Of a DNA stretch of 64,000 nucleotides, positions 46,235 to 59,400 are shown piece after piece. A program made the position numbers and the translations under genes. The DNA comes from Carex sylvatica (Eukaryota; Streptophyta; Magnoliopsida; Poales; Cyperaceae): assembly GCA_964058845.1 (NCBI GenBank), contig CAXKVR010000006.1, positions 581,442 through 645,441 of the forward strand, read 5' to 3'. Under the pieces are notes generated by a model that did not search any database, was not told the DNA's origin, and saw only the letters and a program-made list of their open reading frames with translations. Position 1 is the first letter of the stretch. The number at the start of each line of letters is the position of its first letter.

Positions 46235-48330
46235 GCAAACTAATAGAAATGCGTTTTGTTGACAGACAAAAATACAAATCTAAACGCATTTGTACAAGCA
46301 AATTTGTACTAAAAATGGTACCTATGCTAAAAAAATGTATTGGCGTGGCATTAAGTAATGTTGACATTATCTGCAGTACCAATAATAAGATGTCGCTAAT
46401 ATGTATGTTTCGTTTCATATCTTGGATTTCTTGAACATGTAAGCAAAGTAAGCCAAGTTGTTAGAATTTTGGGTTGGTTGTTCACACCAGTGTTGTAAAA
46501 AACATCTGTTTAGACTGATTAACCGGTAGATTAGTTATTAGTGGTAATCAAACTGTTACGGATTTTTCTAACTAATCAGATAATTATTTTCTATTATGGT
46601 GATTATTCTTAATTAATTGCCTAACAATATTATGTCCATCCAACAACTGTATACTATTATTTACAACACTGGTTCATACAGATCATGGCAGTAAATTACA
46701 GTAGTCTATATGATGCATCACCTCAAGTATAAATTTAAGTTGTACAAGTAATGATAACTATTCAATCTGAACAGACTTTGACAGTCCGATCTAATCTAAG
46801 ATAGAAATAATATAGTATAAGTACCATACAGTTTATCAAGCAAAGAAATAATATAGTATAAGTACCATACAGTTTATCAAGCAACAATTCTCAAATTCCA
46901 AGCTGGCGTACATGTTTTATGGTATCAACAACAGGTATAAAACAAGTTGGGGGACGTAGTATTTTCGATTCTTATCTATTAACGAAAGAAAACTTTGAAA
47001 ATTAGAAGCCACCGTTAGATTAAAGATTTTTAAATTAACTTAATAAATAGTAAAAAAAATCAAAAAATATAAAATTTAGTCTCCAAACACATTTCAATAT
47101 AGATATCACATCTAACAATTCAGATCGGACATTTAGACATTAAAAATACAAATATAAGTTATAAACATATGTAAAATATACTTATATATAAACATAGTAG
47201 CCAACCCCCCTCTCTCTCTCTCTCTCTAGTAAGACTATAGCTACTTCTTGAATTAATAAAATATTGTAATTCATAATCATATCTCCAGTTTCAAAGTTCA
47301 AAATAATCAATTCAAACCATTAGATATTTAATTTATATTAAAATATTTTTGGAGACCAAATTTTATATTTTTTGATTTTTTTACTATTTATTTAGATGTT
47401 TTGAAAGTTACTGTTTTTTAATAGTGCAGAATTTTAATAAAAACATCAATTTACAATATGTTTATTAGAATAAAATTATATATATATATATATAGAGAAG
47501 GGTACCATTACCCCTTTCGTACACTAACGTCCAAAGTTTCTACGAGATATGTAATGATCGGCACCACAGCCAATTTATTGCGAGTTTTGTGGGTTTGTGT
47601 TATTCTACTATTGAAAAACATTATTAACAAAAATTAACCAATCCACAGTAATTGACCAATCAAAACATCAATCATGCTTTCTATTATTATATATAACCAG
47701 GAACTCTGTAAATCATACAAAACACTAGAATCTAAATTCACTAGTTCCTGTAAATCACAAGAAACTTCTGTTACTTTCAAATACAATTTCCTATACTGGA
47801 AGTTTCTACTATGCTTTTCATAAAAATAAAATCTTTCAAATACAAAATGGTTGAATATTTGCTTTATTGCAAAATAACATACTAAAATTACTTTTAATCA
47901 TTGAAATTAATAACCAACATTATAGACACCAGAAATAGTACAAGTTATACAGACTCGGAAGAAGCATTCCCAGGTCTATTTTAAAGAAAAACAATTGCAA
48001 AAACATGATTACTCCTATTTTAAAACACTAATATGACCAAATGAAAGCAAAAGAGTTTTTGTTAAAAAGATTAAAAAAATCCCCCATACTGAATCAGCCT
48101 ACTAGGTAAAAAAGATAAGTCCGCCCTTGGAAGGAAAAATTATTTAGAATATAAATGTTGGGCTTGAAATGGATGTCAACTTCACAAGAAGTCTAACATT
48201 TTTATCCACAGAAAACCCCAAGCATTATAGGCAACAGGGAAAAAGAGGAAACCAAATAATGAAATTGGAAACCCCGGCAAAGTTGCCTTGCAGGAATGCA
48301 AAAAACCAGTAATATAACAAACAATTGTAA
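46235..48330 (+). repeat. Segmental duplication, copy B (matches 33941-36410)
   Basis: Same orientation as copy A. It lacks the long hairpin of copy A and has its own foldback halves at about 46990-47170 and 47230-47480, plus a CT microsatellite at about 47211-47227. It runs into a second local copy of its right end. Confidence 0.82.
46990..47480. mobile_element. Two half-copies of the common foldback family
   Basis: Positions 46990-47170 match the right half of the family (CTTAATAAATAGTAAAAA ... CATCTAACAATTCAGATCGG). Positions 47230-47480 match the left half (CAAAGTTCAAAATAATCAAT ... GAGACCAAATTTTATATTTT). They appear in reversed order, as if a recombination joined two elements. Confidence 0.55.
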
Positions 48331-48655
48331 AAACATGATTACTCCAAACAACACTAATATGACCAAATGAAGAAAAAAAAGAGCTTTTGTGAAAAAGATA
48401 AAAAAATTCCCCCATGCTGAATCAGTAAAAAAACGAAAGCCCCCTCAGAAAAAAAAATTACTTAGAATATAAATGTTGGGCTTGAAATGAATGTCAACTT
48501 CACGAGAAGTCAACATTTTTTATCTACAGCAAACCCAAAGCATTATAGGCAACAGGGAAAAAGAGGAAACCAAATAATGAAATTGGAAACCTCGGCAAAG
48601 TTGCCTTGCAGGAATGAAAAAAACCAGTAATATAACTACATGTTTATTACAGAAC
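48331..48655 (+). repeat. Extra tandem copy of the duplication's right end
   Basis: Positions about 48360-48640 repeat about 48035-48310 with few changes (CCCCCATGCTGAATCAG; AAGCATTATAGGCAACAGGG; GGCAAAGTTGCCTTGCAGGA). With 36150-36400 this makes three copies in the window. Confidence 0.83.
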
Positions 48656-48936
48656 ATAATTTCTTGCTTAACTAATATGCAAAGCATCATGCAATGCAGA
48701 CAAACATAATTAAGCAGCAATAGTTAAATATCCACCATTTAATTGAACCATTCTCATAGCAAAGCACTACTAAAGGTTTACCAACAGAACAGCCAATACT
48801 ACACTTTCTCAGAAAATCATACATTTCAAAATTAACAAAACATAACATCCAAACAATGTCTTTTCAATAAAAACAACCTCAAGTCTCAACAAAACTGGCT
48901 TCACTAAATTTGTAAAAAAACAAACCCTACCTCTCC

Positions 48937-50199
<1,263 letters not shown>

Positions 50200-50285
50200 T
50201 TTCGAAACAGCGGAGAGAAGAGAGATCGAGCGGTGGCGGCGGCGATGGAGAGAGATCAGAGCGTGGGGAAAATGTCGCTCTCCTT

Positions 50286-50421
50286 TATATATAATTCGTG
50301 GGGGCAGGGTTTGTAGCAAAAACCCTATTGGGCTTTTTCAAAATGAAGGATTTGTTGGGCCTTCTGTGAAATAAATTTACTCGGCCCGTTTAAGAACTGT
50401 TTTGCGTGTCATCTCGGCCCA
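50286..50421 (-). promoter_or_regulatory. RPL18A promoter: TATA, telo-box and site II motifs
   Basis: Reading toward the gene: TGGGCC at 50416-50421 (minus strand); TGGGCC at 50356-50361 and TGGGCT at 50329-50334 (plus strand); a telo-box AAACCCTA at 50320-50327 and AAACCCTG at 50305-50312 (minus strand); then TATATATAA at 50286-50294, about 90 bases from the ATG. Telo-box plus site II (TGGGCC/T) pairs are known to drive growth-linked transcription of ribosomal protein genes through TCP-type and Pur-alpha-type factors. Confidence 0.75.
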
Positions 50422-50424
50422 AAT

Positions 50425-52390
50425 TTGGAACTTTTTGAAGAGGAATACTCTGCAATTTTTATTTTTGGAGCACTGTGACATCAGGGATTCAGGGTGTTTA
50501 TTGGATTCGGTTTTTTTTGGTTCTCAACCGAATCGAGAAAAGTTTGGATTAAATGGTTTGAATTATCAATTTAAATGGATCATTTCAGACTCCGGTTAAA
50601 TGTTTGAATTACTTTGGTTTTTTTTTATATTTGAATTGGTTTAGATTTTTCCAAATCGAACCGACCAATGTGTAATGTCAGCCGCTGCCCGCTTGTATAT
50701 ATTTGGTCCGGCTTATATTTTAATTTTTATAAAATTTTGGTTCGATTTTTTATAAATGGTTTGGTTATTTTATATGATATTGAACAATGTGTGGAATGTC
50801 AACAACTAAAATATACAATTCATATTTATTTTTATAATTAGTAAATGTATTTGTGTATGTATTGAGTTTTGACATTTTAAAATTTAATCTCTTTATGTAT
50901 TGAATTTGTGTATGTAATGTTTACTCAAACAAATTGAAATTTACTTAGTTTATTTTTTATTCGGTTGATAATATAATTTGGTTGGTTTCAGTTATATTTT
51001 AAAAAAAAAATTAACTATTTTAATTCGCTTTTAATCAAGAGTCTCGCAGATTATATGACCTATACCATTATTGCTAATGGCCACATAACTCGTTGGAATG
51101 GGGATGGGTTCTAGACTTCTAGGTAGATTGGGTAAAACGGCACGGTGGTTACAGAACAGCTCGGTTACAGTACAGAACGGTACGGTACGTATGTCAGTTA
51201 AGTGCTATGATTCGCGTGTCTCGTGTCATGATTATTTTTTGAAACTTTGGCATGGCACAACACGTCAGGTAAAAGATCCAGTCACAGCACGGCACGACAA
51301 ATGGTTACATTAGTCACATGTAATTAGGACCATTAAATGTTGATTAAATTATGAAAGTTAAATTATAATCAAATAGTCACACGAGGCACGTTTGATCACG
51401 TCTGATCACGTCATGTTTAGACATTGCATGACTCACGTGGCGTAATCATTCGCATGCCTTGACCACCCCTTGATATTTTAGTAATGACACATGAAAAATT
51501 AAGTTGGTCACGGCATGTTTTTCCACTCTAGTTCCAGGTACCATCTCTCTCTTGCCTTTCTGTGTTTTTTTTTGTTTTGGTTCAGTTGTGTATTTCTGCT
51601 GTATTTATGGATTCTTAGTGTTTTTCAGCTTTTTATTTAGAACGAATTTTATTAATATTTTTTAATAATCTGTATTTCTCCTTCTAAAATTCATATATCA
51701 TATTTATTTTTTCAGACAAAAAACTCTCACATTTATTAAAACATTTATATCAAAACTTACATTTATAATGTTCTCATTTTACTTTTTATTATAAAAGTAA
51801 AAAATTTATAGCATGGTAAGAAAAATAGTCAGTAATCAGCATATAAAAGATTTCATAATAATTAAAAAAAATTGAAAATCCCTAAATTGTTTGTTAAGAA
51901 ATCTCTTCTAAAATGCTAATTTATACACCTATTCAAATATATTTTATAAAATAAACTTAAATTTTGGGGTAAATTTTGCTAAAGGTTACTAAACATTGCC
52001 ATTTGTCATCAACTGGTCACTCAAGTTTAATTTGTCAATTTTTAATTACTCAACTTTGTCATTTGTCCCAATTAAGTCATTTTGTATTTTTTTCATCAAA
52101 AATATTAATAGAATATACTCATTCCGTCCAAAATATTAACAAAATGAGCATATTTTGTCTAAAATACTAACAAAATAAGCACATTCCGTTAACATTTTGG
52201 ACAGAAAAATATAGAGTGAATTGATTGTAACAAAGATTTTCCATTTCATTATATAAATTGAGAACAAAATGGAAAACTTTATAATAATAAAATTAAGTTT
52301 TAATATAAAAGACAATTGTGCTATAGATAGTTTTAAAACTATATATATACTTTGAGATTTGTCCTTTTGTGCAAGTTCAAACCGGTTTAG
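50425..52390. other. Gene-free stretch with hAT-like fragments
   Basis: Positions about 50484-50690 (GGGTGTTTATTGGATTCGG ... AATCGAACCGACC) and about 51098-51530 (repeated ACGGCACGG, CACGGCACGAC, TGATCACGTC) look like decayed hAT-type ends without clear duplications. Positions about 51970-52080 resemble a common transposon end (GCCATTTGTCATCAACTGGT). No gene is seen. Confidence 0.38.
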
Positions 52391-52579
52391 TTTAACCTGC
52401 CTTTCATTCATCGAATCAGTGCAAGGGAGAGAAAGGGAGGTGACGATAGAAGCAGTTCAGAGGCATTGGAGGAATTGGAAAAACGCAAGCATAGCTTCAG
52501 AAACCCCTCTTTTGAAGAGAGGTCGAAAGCAAAGAGACGAGTTTTCCAAACCCTGACCTACACCTCCATCTCCTATTGA
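52391..52579 (+). pseudogene. Unidentified coding-like fragment, about 62 codons
   Basis: A frame read SSSEALEELEKRKHSFRNPS, then FEERSKAKRRVFQTL, and ended in TGA at 52577-52579. It is charged and probably helical, and its codon use looks more gene-like than the flanks. A CAG at 52417-52419 could be an acceptor, but no partner exon was found. It may be the end of a captured or dead gene. Confidence 0.3.
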
Positions 52580-53411
52580 GCCCTTTCCCATTTGCCTCAA
52601 TCAAACTCACATCCCCTGCTCTTTCTCACTGAAATCTTCCAATAATGGTAGGATCTTTCATCTTTGTTAGAATAATAAGGTAGAGTTCAGTTTTTCCAGT
52701 TAAGACCATCCAATATGAAATGCAAAGATCACAATATATTCAACTCCCTAGCTGTCTGTTTAGCCAGTAATTCAGCCCAAATTAATTTCATTTACTGAAG
52801 TGATGGTTTTTGTTTTCAGACTTTTACATGAAAACGCTATCATCCACATTCCCCTGTTATGGACTTATAGTTGTAACTACAGTTCAACTACAGTACGTGA
52901 TTTAAATCATCCAATTTGAATTACGCAGATCCAGAACGAAAATACATTGACAAGCTTAATAAATTGAAATAGACATCAGGCAATATGTGAATAACAATAG
53001 ATGGTACGCTCTTATAAAAATAAATCCAAACTACCAACACAAACTTATAAGCCAAAAATGCAAATTATACAGATCTCCTAGGGCAAAATTTCTGACCTTT
53101 CGGATGCCCAAAGAAATACAACACGAAAAGAATAATTAACAGGGGTTGAAATAACTTTCGACCCCAACACCATACCAGCAGTTCTTCACCGAGACGTATT
53201 TTCAAATAATTTGTCTTTCCTTGCAAAATCTATTACACCTGACAACAAAAGAATACAAAGTCGGCCACAAGACCAAGTTCCCCAAATTAAATATTGAAAG
53301 CTTTTGAAACAAGCCTTCTTTTCCTCAACCTTACTTTCCTATTAAGAATGCCTAGCCTTATTGCTTGCAAGGATGTGTTCTAGCTAAGGTAAGAGCACAT
53401 GCATTTTTATA
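52580..53411. other. Gene-free stretch, 3' flank of NAA15
   Basis: No gene is recognised. The part nearest 53411 probably holds the NAA15 3' UTR. Confidence 0.45.
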
Positions 53412-56400
53412 TCATCGCACTGTCAGCTTGCTTATGTCGTGTACAACAGTGTGCAATTGTCCATTCAAAACTCCATTTTCAATTGCATTTTCTGCACTTT
53501 GGCTCACAACAACAGTAGAGCTTTTTGGGCCTCCAAAGTAAAAAGAGTAAGGGAAATATTCCGCACATCGCCCCTTCCATCCTGAGAAAACAATAGTAAC
53601 ACAGCATTTTAAACAATTATCTGAAGAACTTGTTAATTGGGATTGTTGAGCCATTATTACTTAGGATTAGTTTAATAAAAATATAACTTGCGCGAATCAA
53701 CATCTGGATCATTAAAAATTTGAAATCAGTTTATGGGATTAGTTTAATCAAATTATAACTTACGTGAAGCAGCATCTGGATCATTGAAATCAGTTTCAAG
53801 CAACTTATGAACTGAGATACAATCTGGAAGAGTCCACTCTTTTACACGGCCAAGAACTTCAGCCCTGATAATATATAAAAAAAATAAAAATAAAAATAAA
53901 AAATATGAATATTTCTGCTTCTACAATGAAGGACCAAGTACCTGGATGCAAATATTGCAAAATAAATACCGTTATAGTTTATAAAGGAATTTGGCTGGAG
54001 ATAGCGATGTCCATTATGACCGTAACTGAGTAACACTAACCAACACTGCTTTTTGTTGGTCGGGTTTGGTACACACGTCCCCTGACCCAACCTGCCCCCA
54101 CCAAACATATATAATCAAAGATTATAATAAAATGCTTCAGATGTCCCTAAACCCAAGCTCAAATCTAAATTTAACAGAAAAAACTTTGCCCCCATGCCAT
54201 AGTGACTCCACCAAATACACTCATTTGCAATTCTTTAGAAACATATTCCTTCTGGAGGGGACACAAACGAAAGCACTCCAACAAGTACTGCCAGTATATC
54301 TCACCATCAAGTGGCTCTACCAAAAGGCCTAATATAAAGTGTCAGATCTTCTAGTAGCCACAGGATCACAACCCTTGATGAGAGTTAAAATAACTGATGT
54401 CTTACCATAATATGCATGGAGATGAACTAATTACAGGTTGCAGAAAATTACCCTGATGCGATGTTATTTTTAGAATCTTCAATTAGTTTAATGGCCTCAA
54501 GCTTCTTGTCTGCCTCCAAAAGGTACATCATTTCGGCAGCTGCAGCTCTATGCATCAAGGAATCTGCTAACACGAGAACAAAGCAGAAGTTCATGATACA
54601 AGTGTTTTCTCAACAATTAAAATATTTTTCCCTGACAAAACCCACAGGTAGAACACAGAGTTGCATGCTCCCTGCCATAAGACTATAATGAGGTAATGCT
54701 GATAGGAGGAACCAATGTTTCTTCTATTCAAAAAATACAGATCCAAACCACAATCGACTTATTAGATTATATTTTTCATGTCAATCCCGCCATACAGGAT
54801 GACTGATTAAAGCTTGTAAAGACAAAACTCCCTCTATTTTTATTTTCCCATAAATTTCAGGAAGTCTGGAAGCAATTTTGCATGACCCTATCCATGAACT
54901 AATGGATGGAACCAAAGCTGAGAGCAGAGGAGGCAAGAGGGACAGAAAAGGAAAAGAAAATAGAAATAGAAATGTAGAGAAGTGTAAACCTTTATTCTCC
55001 TCAAGGAAAGCTTTGTTCACCTCCACGAGAGATTTCCCTTGCATCTTACTGCAAAAGAAGAAGCAATCTGAATCTAATGTACACCATTATAGGGAGAATT
55101 AAAACACAATTGGAAGTGGTTTAGTAACAAAAACCTTATATCTGCCTTCTCCGCGTCTATGACATTCGAGACGAGTTTCTCAGAATCTGTCACTGGAGAT
55201 GGCAGGTTGCTTATTTTGTTGAAGAATTTAATCTGCCAGAAAGAAGTAAGCGTAATTATTGCACTAGTAGTTAATAATGAAGTTCAATTATTTTGAGCAT
55301 GTCAAGATTTACAACAAAGTAAATTCATTTAGCTTGCTAATAGAAATTTGGGACAATCACATATTCCAAGTACCATAAGGATTGTTAGTTCTAGTGAAAT
55401 TGTTTTAAAAAAAAAGGACTGATCTTGGTCATCTTACCAAACAACGGTGAGAGTCTGGACTGTTCTCATCCAACTTCATTAGATGTTTTACAGCCTGCAA
55501 TATATTCGTGTAAAAGAAAAGAAGCACAACAGGACACGAGGTCAGCAAACTAGATCACTAATAAATTTTTTTTGAATAGGTACACTATAGTTATTACCTT
55601 CAAAGCAAGTAAGACCTTTTGCTTTCTCATGCTATGTTCAAAAGAGAGTATATGTGTTTCCAGAGATTTTGATGAATTACTCTGGAGAAGCTGCAAGTAC
55701 TTGGTAGCTTCAGCCAGCGGATCTTCAACCTGTTTAGAAGCAAAAGGATAACAGCAAACATTATTCTTTGATGACAGTTCCTTAAAGCTAAAGGAACAAA
55801 ATCTTTTACAGAAGTATAGTTGTATTTGAGGCCAAAAAACAAATTGTTTTCCTTTATATCATACATGAAAAATATATATTACATGGATATATGTAAAATG
55901 TTCGAAAAGGACAAACTATATATAACGTAGGTACAAATGAAACATCATATGTCAAAAAGTGGTCGAACATATGCAAATTCACATACATTATACAGAGATG
56001 CTTTATATATATTTTTTGTAGTTTTGCAAGTTCTACACACAGTGCTGTACTATAGACAATGACTAATAACATTACACAGTGCAAAAGGAGCAGGGCATGC
56101 GAAAACAGTATAAACAGTATATTATATGGAAAATCTTATGCAGAAAAATATGGAAACTCAAAATGATATCAGTGACCTTTTGGTTGGCAACCGAAATAAT
56201 CACTATTTGGCTTTCAGGAAAAAAGTATCACCCCTAGGTTTGTTATTGGCTATGTGAACAGAAAGGGGTGATGATTTTATTTAAAATAATTATGCTACAA
56301 ATGATACCTGCACCAGCTTCTCCCCATGAGGATCGGTATCAACAGGCCGGTGATGCCGCTTGCCAGATTTAGCAGCAGCACTTGCGGCTGCTTCTTGTTC

Positions 56401-59400
56401 AATCTTCTCCTCTGCTTCCTAACAGATATTAAAGACAAATATAAAAGAAAACAAGTAAACCATGATGAAATAAATAAGAAATCTGATGATTATGACACAC
56501 AATAATTAAGCGGGTAAAACGGTTTTAGCTCTGGAATATCCAAACAAGAATTCATATATAAGAATCATATGTGAAAGTTCAGGTAATTACTTTCTTTGCA
56601 CGAGCCTCGGCTTTCTTCTGTTTCTGTCTCAACTTCTTCCTCTGCGCTGGTGGGAGTTTTGACAAGTCATCAGACTCCTCAATTGCAGATTTTGGTGGAG
56701 AATCATACAATTTCAGATAACACCTAATTAGCATAAAAAGAAATGCATTTAACTTCTGTGTGAGAAATGATGAAAGCTATAACTAAGCAAATTTGAGGTA
56801 ATCTCTCTCTCTCACACACACATGCACGTGCGCACACAAACGCACCCAAAGAGACTGTGCATGACTGACTTCAATCCATTTCTTACACATCAAGTTTACA
56901 AGTAGCAAGCCTTGGCGTCTGTTGCACGTATCATACACCAATTTTACTGGATTAGCATTCCATACTTTCAACCCTGCCTTTTGCTTGTTCAGTTTGTTTA
57001 ACTAGGCCACTACTAGGTTCAATACAACATGTACCTAACACTATTAAAGGGGTCATCACAACATAGCACACCTGATAGCTCCAGCAGCAGCATTGTGGAA
57101 ATACTCGTGGGAGTGGAGCTGATCCTGGAACTTAAGCATGGAAACGTATGCACGGAGGGTCATTTTACGTAAGCAGTACGAATGGAAATCAAATTGATCC
57201 TCTGTCATGTCCGTATAGTGCTTCTCAACTGCCAAGAAGTTCTTCAGAGCTCTTCCCAGATCACCTTGCCGGAAGTAGCTTTCCCCAGAAGCAAGCTCAT
57301 ACCTTTTTAAAATATGTCAAAGTGATTAGGTTCTGCTCAAAGGAAGCTAATGAAGGAATGGTCTTTCAGTTCCTATTTCTACTGTTCTAAGACTACTTAA
57401 CAAAATGAAAGCTTGTAAAGTCCTTTTATTTCGTTATTCATGCATATCTTCCAATATTTTATTCCAAGTGTTACTCAACCATGTTTTATAAGAGCCAGAT
57501 GTTATAAAGTTATTTCAGCCCATCTCAATTTGTCAAATATAAATAAATAACTGAAGCAAAACAAACAATAGACCAAAATCCAAACGAAAATACCGTGCGC
57601 GTGAGTGTGAGAGAGAGAGCATACCACATGCACTGCATGTCATGAAGATTGTTATGGTGGTCTCCATCCTTCGTGAACAAGACAGCTGTTTTTTCAGCCA
57701 CCCCAACCTTCAAAAAGGAAGATACACTTGAGAAAAAAAAAATGATGCAACAAGTCAACTATGATGCCTTACCCTCAGTGATTCTGATGCAAAAACTTGG
57801 TGTTGAAAAAAAAAATACACAATTGAAAACACAACATAACATAGGTCAAACCCAAACATCCAAGATGAAAGGACCAAATTATTCCCGAGAACTGCTGTAT
57901 GTAAGAACAAAACTACAAATGTAGGAAAGTCCAAACAATTAGCTCCTAGTGCAATCCTTGCTTCTTTTTAATTTGATGTTACTTCTCCCTTGTGAGGTTC
58001 CATTTCTTTTAAATTCACATTTTATTGAAATCCCCATTGAAACAATTAGCATTCATAATGAGGCATTCAAATGTCTAGAAGTTCAATAGGAGCACTTTAT
58101 TGAGTTTTTAAACAAGTGGTAGGTCATAAAACACACCTGATCGGCTTCAAGCATAGCCATAACACACTCGCTGTTCAGATAGCGATCTGCCAGATCCATC
58201 GACCTGGCTTCATCTGCCAGCGCAGATGCAGCCACTGGATTACCCGCATGATTTAATATCCTCCCCTGTGATAGAAGCCAATAATAAAGATCATTCACTA
58301 AAATTCAATATTACTATATTTAGGCATTGTTAAAACAACTACTACTGCACCTTGCAATTCTTTCAGTCTGGGTTATACAAATTGAAAGTCATAGAAAGCC
58401 AACAAAGATTTATATAAGACTGATCCGTGGGCGTGGCCCAGCAATTTCTGGGGCATTTTCCTATATAGGAGTGAGGTTACTCATAAAGCCAATAAGAACA
58501 AAACCAAAACCAAAACAAACAAACAAATAAAAACAACCTAAACATCAATCTGTGAGGTCATGCTGATGATACCTGATTTATAAAATATGCAAAACCTGAA
58601 CGTCAATGCTAAGTAGAAAGCTGTACCTTAGCAGAATATAAATCAATCACAGTGGGGGTGTGTGCAATAGCCTCATCAATCTTGGTAACTGCAGCTTCAT
58701 GCTGGCCCCTTCTGTCATAATGCTAAACAACCAAAAAATAGTTCCATATTCACATCCAAAAAATATCTTAAGAAAATCAATAGAATAGAACTGACAGGGT
58801 TAAGATAAACAAGTTGACAAGCAAGAAAGAAATAAACCTGAGAGACCAAAAACAAAGTCCACATCAATGTCGAAGGAGGCTCCTTTTGTGTGCTGAATTT
58901 TAATATAATTGTTCCAAACTTAGTTTAACAAGAGGTACAAATATAATGACTGTACTTACCAAAACTTCGCTTTAACTTTTAATAAAATTATGCACTTGAC
59001 GGAAATTGAGCTCGGGAGAGCTGGACAACTAGGTATGGTAAAAAAAGAATTCACAGAATTTAACTATGAGCTCCCAGGGCAGATCAAAAGTTTGACAAGC
59101 CAGTAAATAAAATGTTCCATTAAAAGGTTCAAATAACAGCTATCCAGACAATTGTTACATTGTTATTTCAATCTGCATAAAATATTCAAATAATTAGTAC
59201 GGATTGTCGTAATCAATTCTTGGCAGCTTATAACAGCAATTTGGCCTTGGCTTACCATAATCAATTCTTGGTTGTTTATAACAGAAATTTGGCCTACATA
59301 AATTGCTACCGGACCTAACAGGTACCTGATATGACAAGGACACAAGGACCATACCAACAATTAAGGCTTTCATCAATATTTATGATCAAGTAAATCAAAT

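Noticed and set aside
48182..48720. Two overlapping minus-strand ORFs with similar peptides (CKATLPGFPISLFGF and relatives)
   Set aside because: They are in the duplicated block, use different frames in the different copies, and lack any domain. The similarity is that of the DNA repeat.
57590..57630. The GAGAGAGAG stretch as a regulatory GAGA element
   Set aside because: It is a short microsatellite next to the splice donor at 57625 and has no promoter context.
59163..59376. Two overlapping minus-strand ORFs in a NAA15 intron (59163-59376)
   Set aside because: They do not fit any NAA15 frame. The exon chain joins 59651-59581 directly to 58892-58838 with correct phase. The similar phrases within them come from a short internal repeat.
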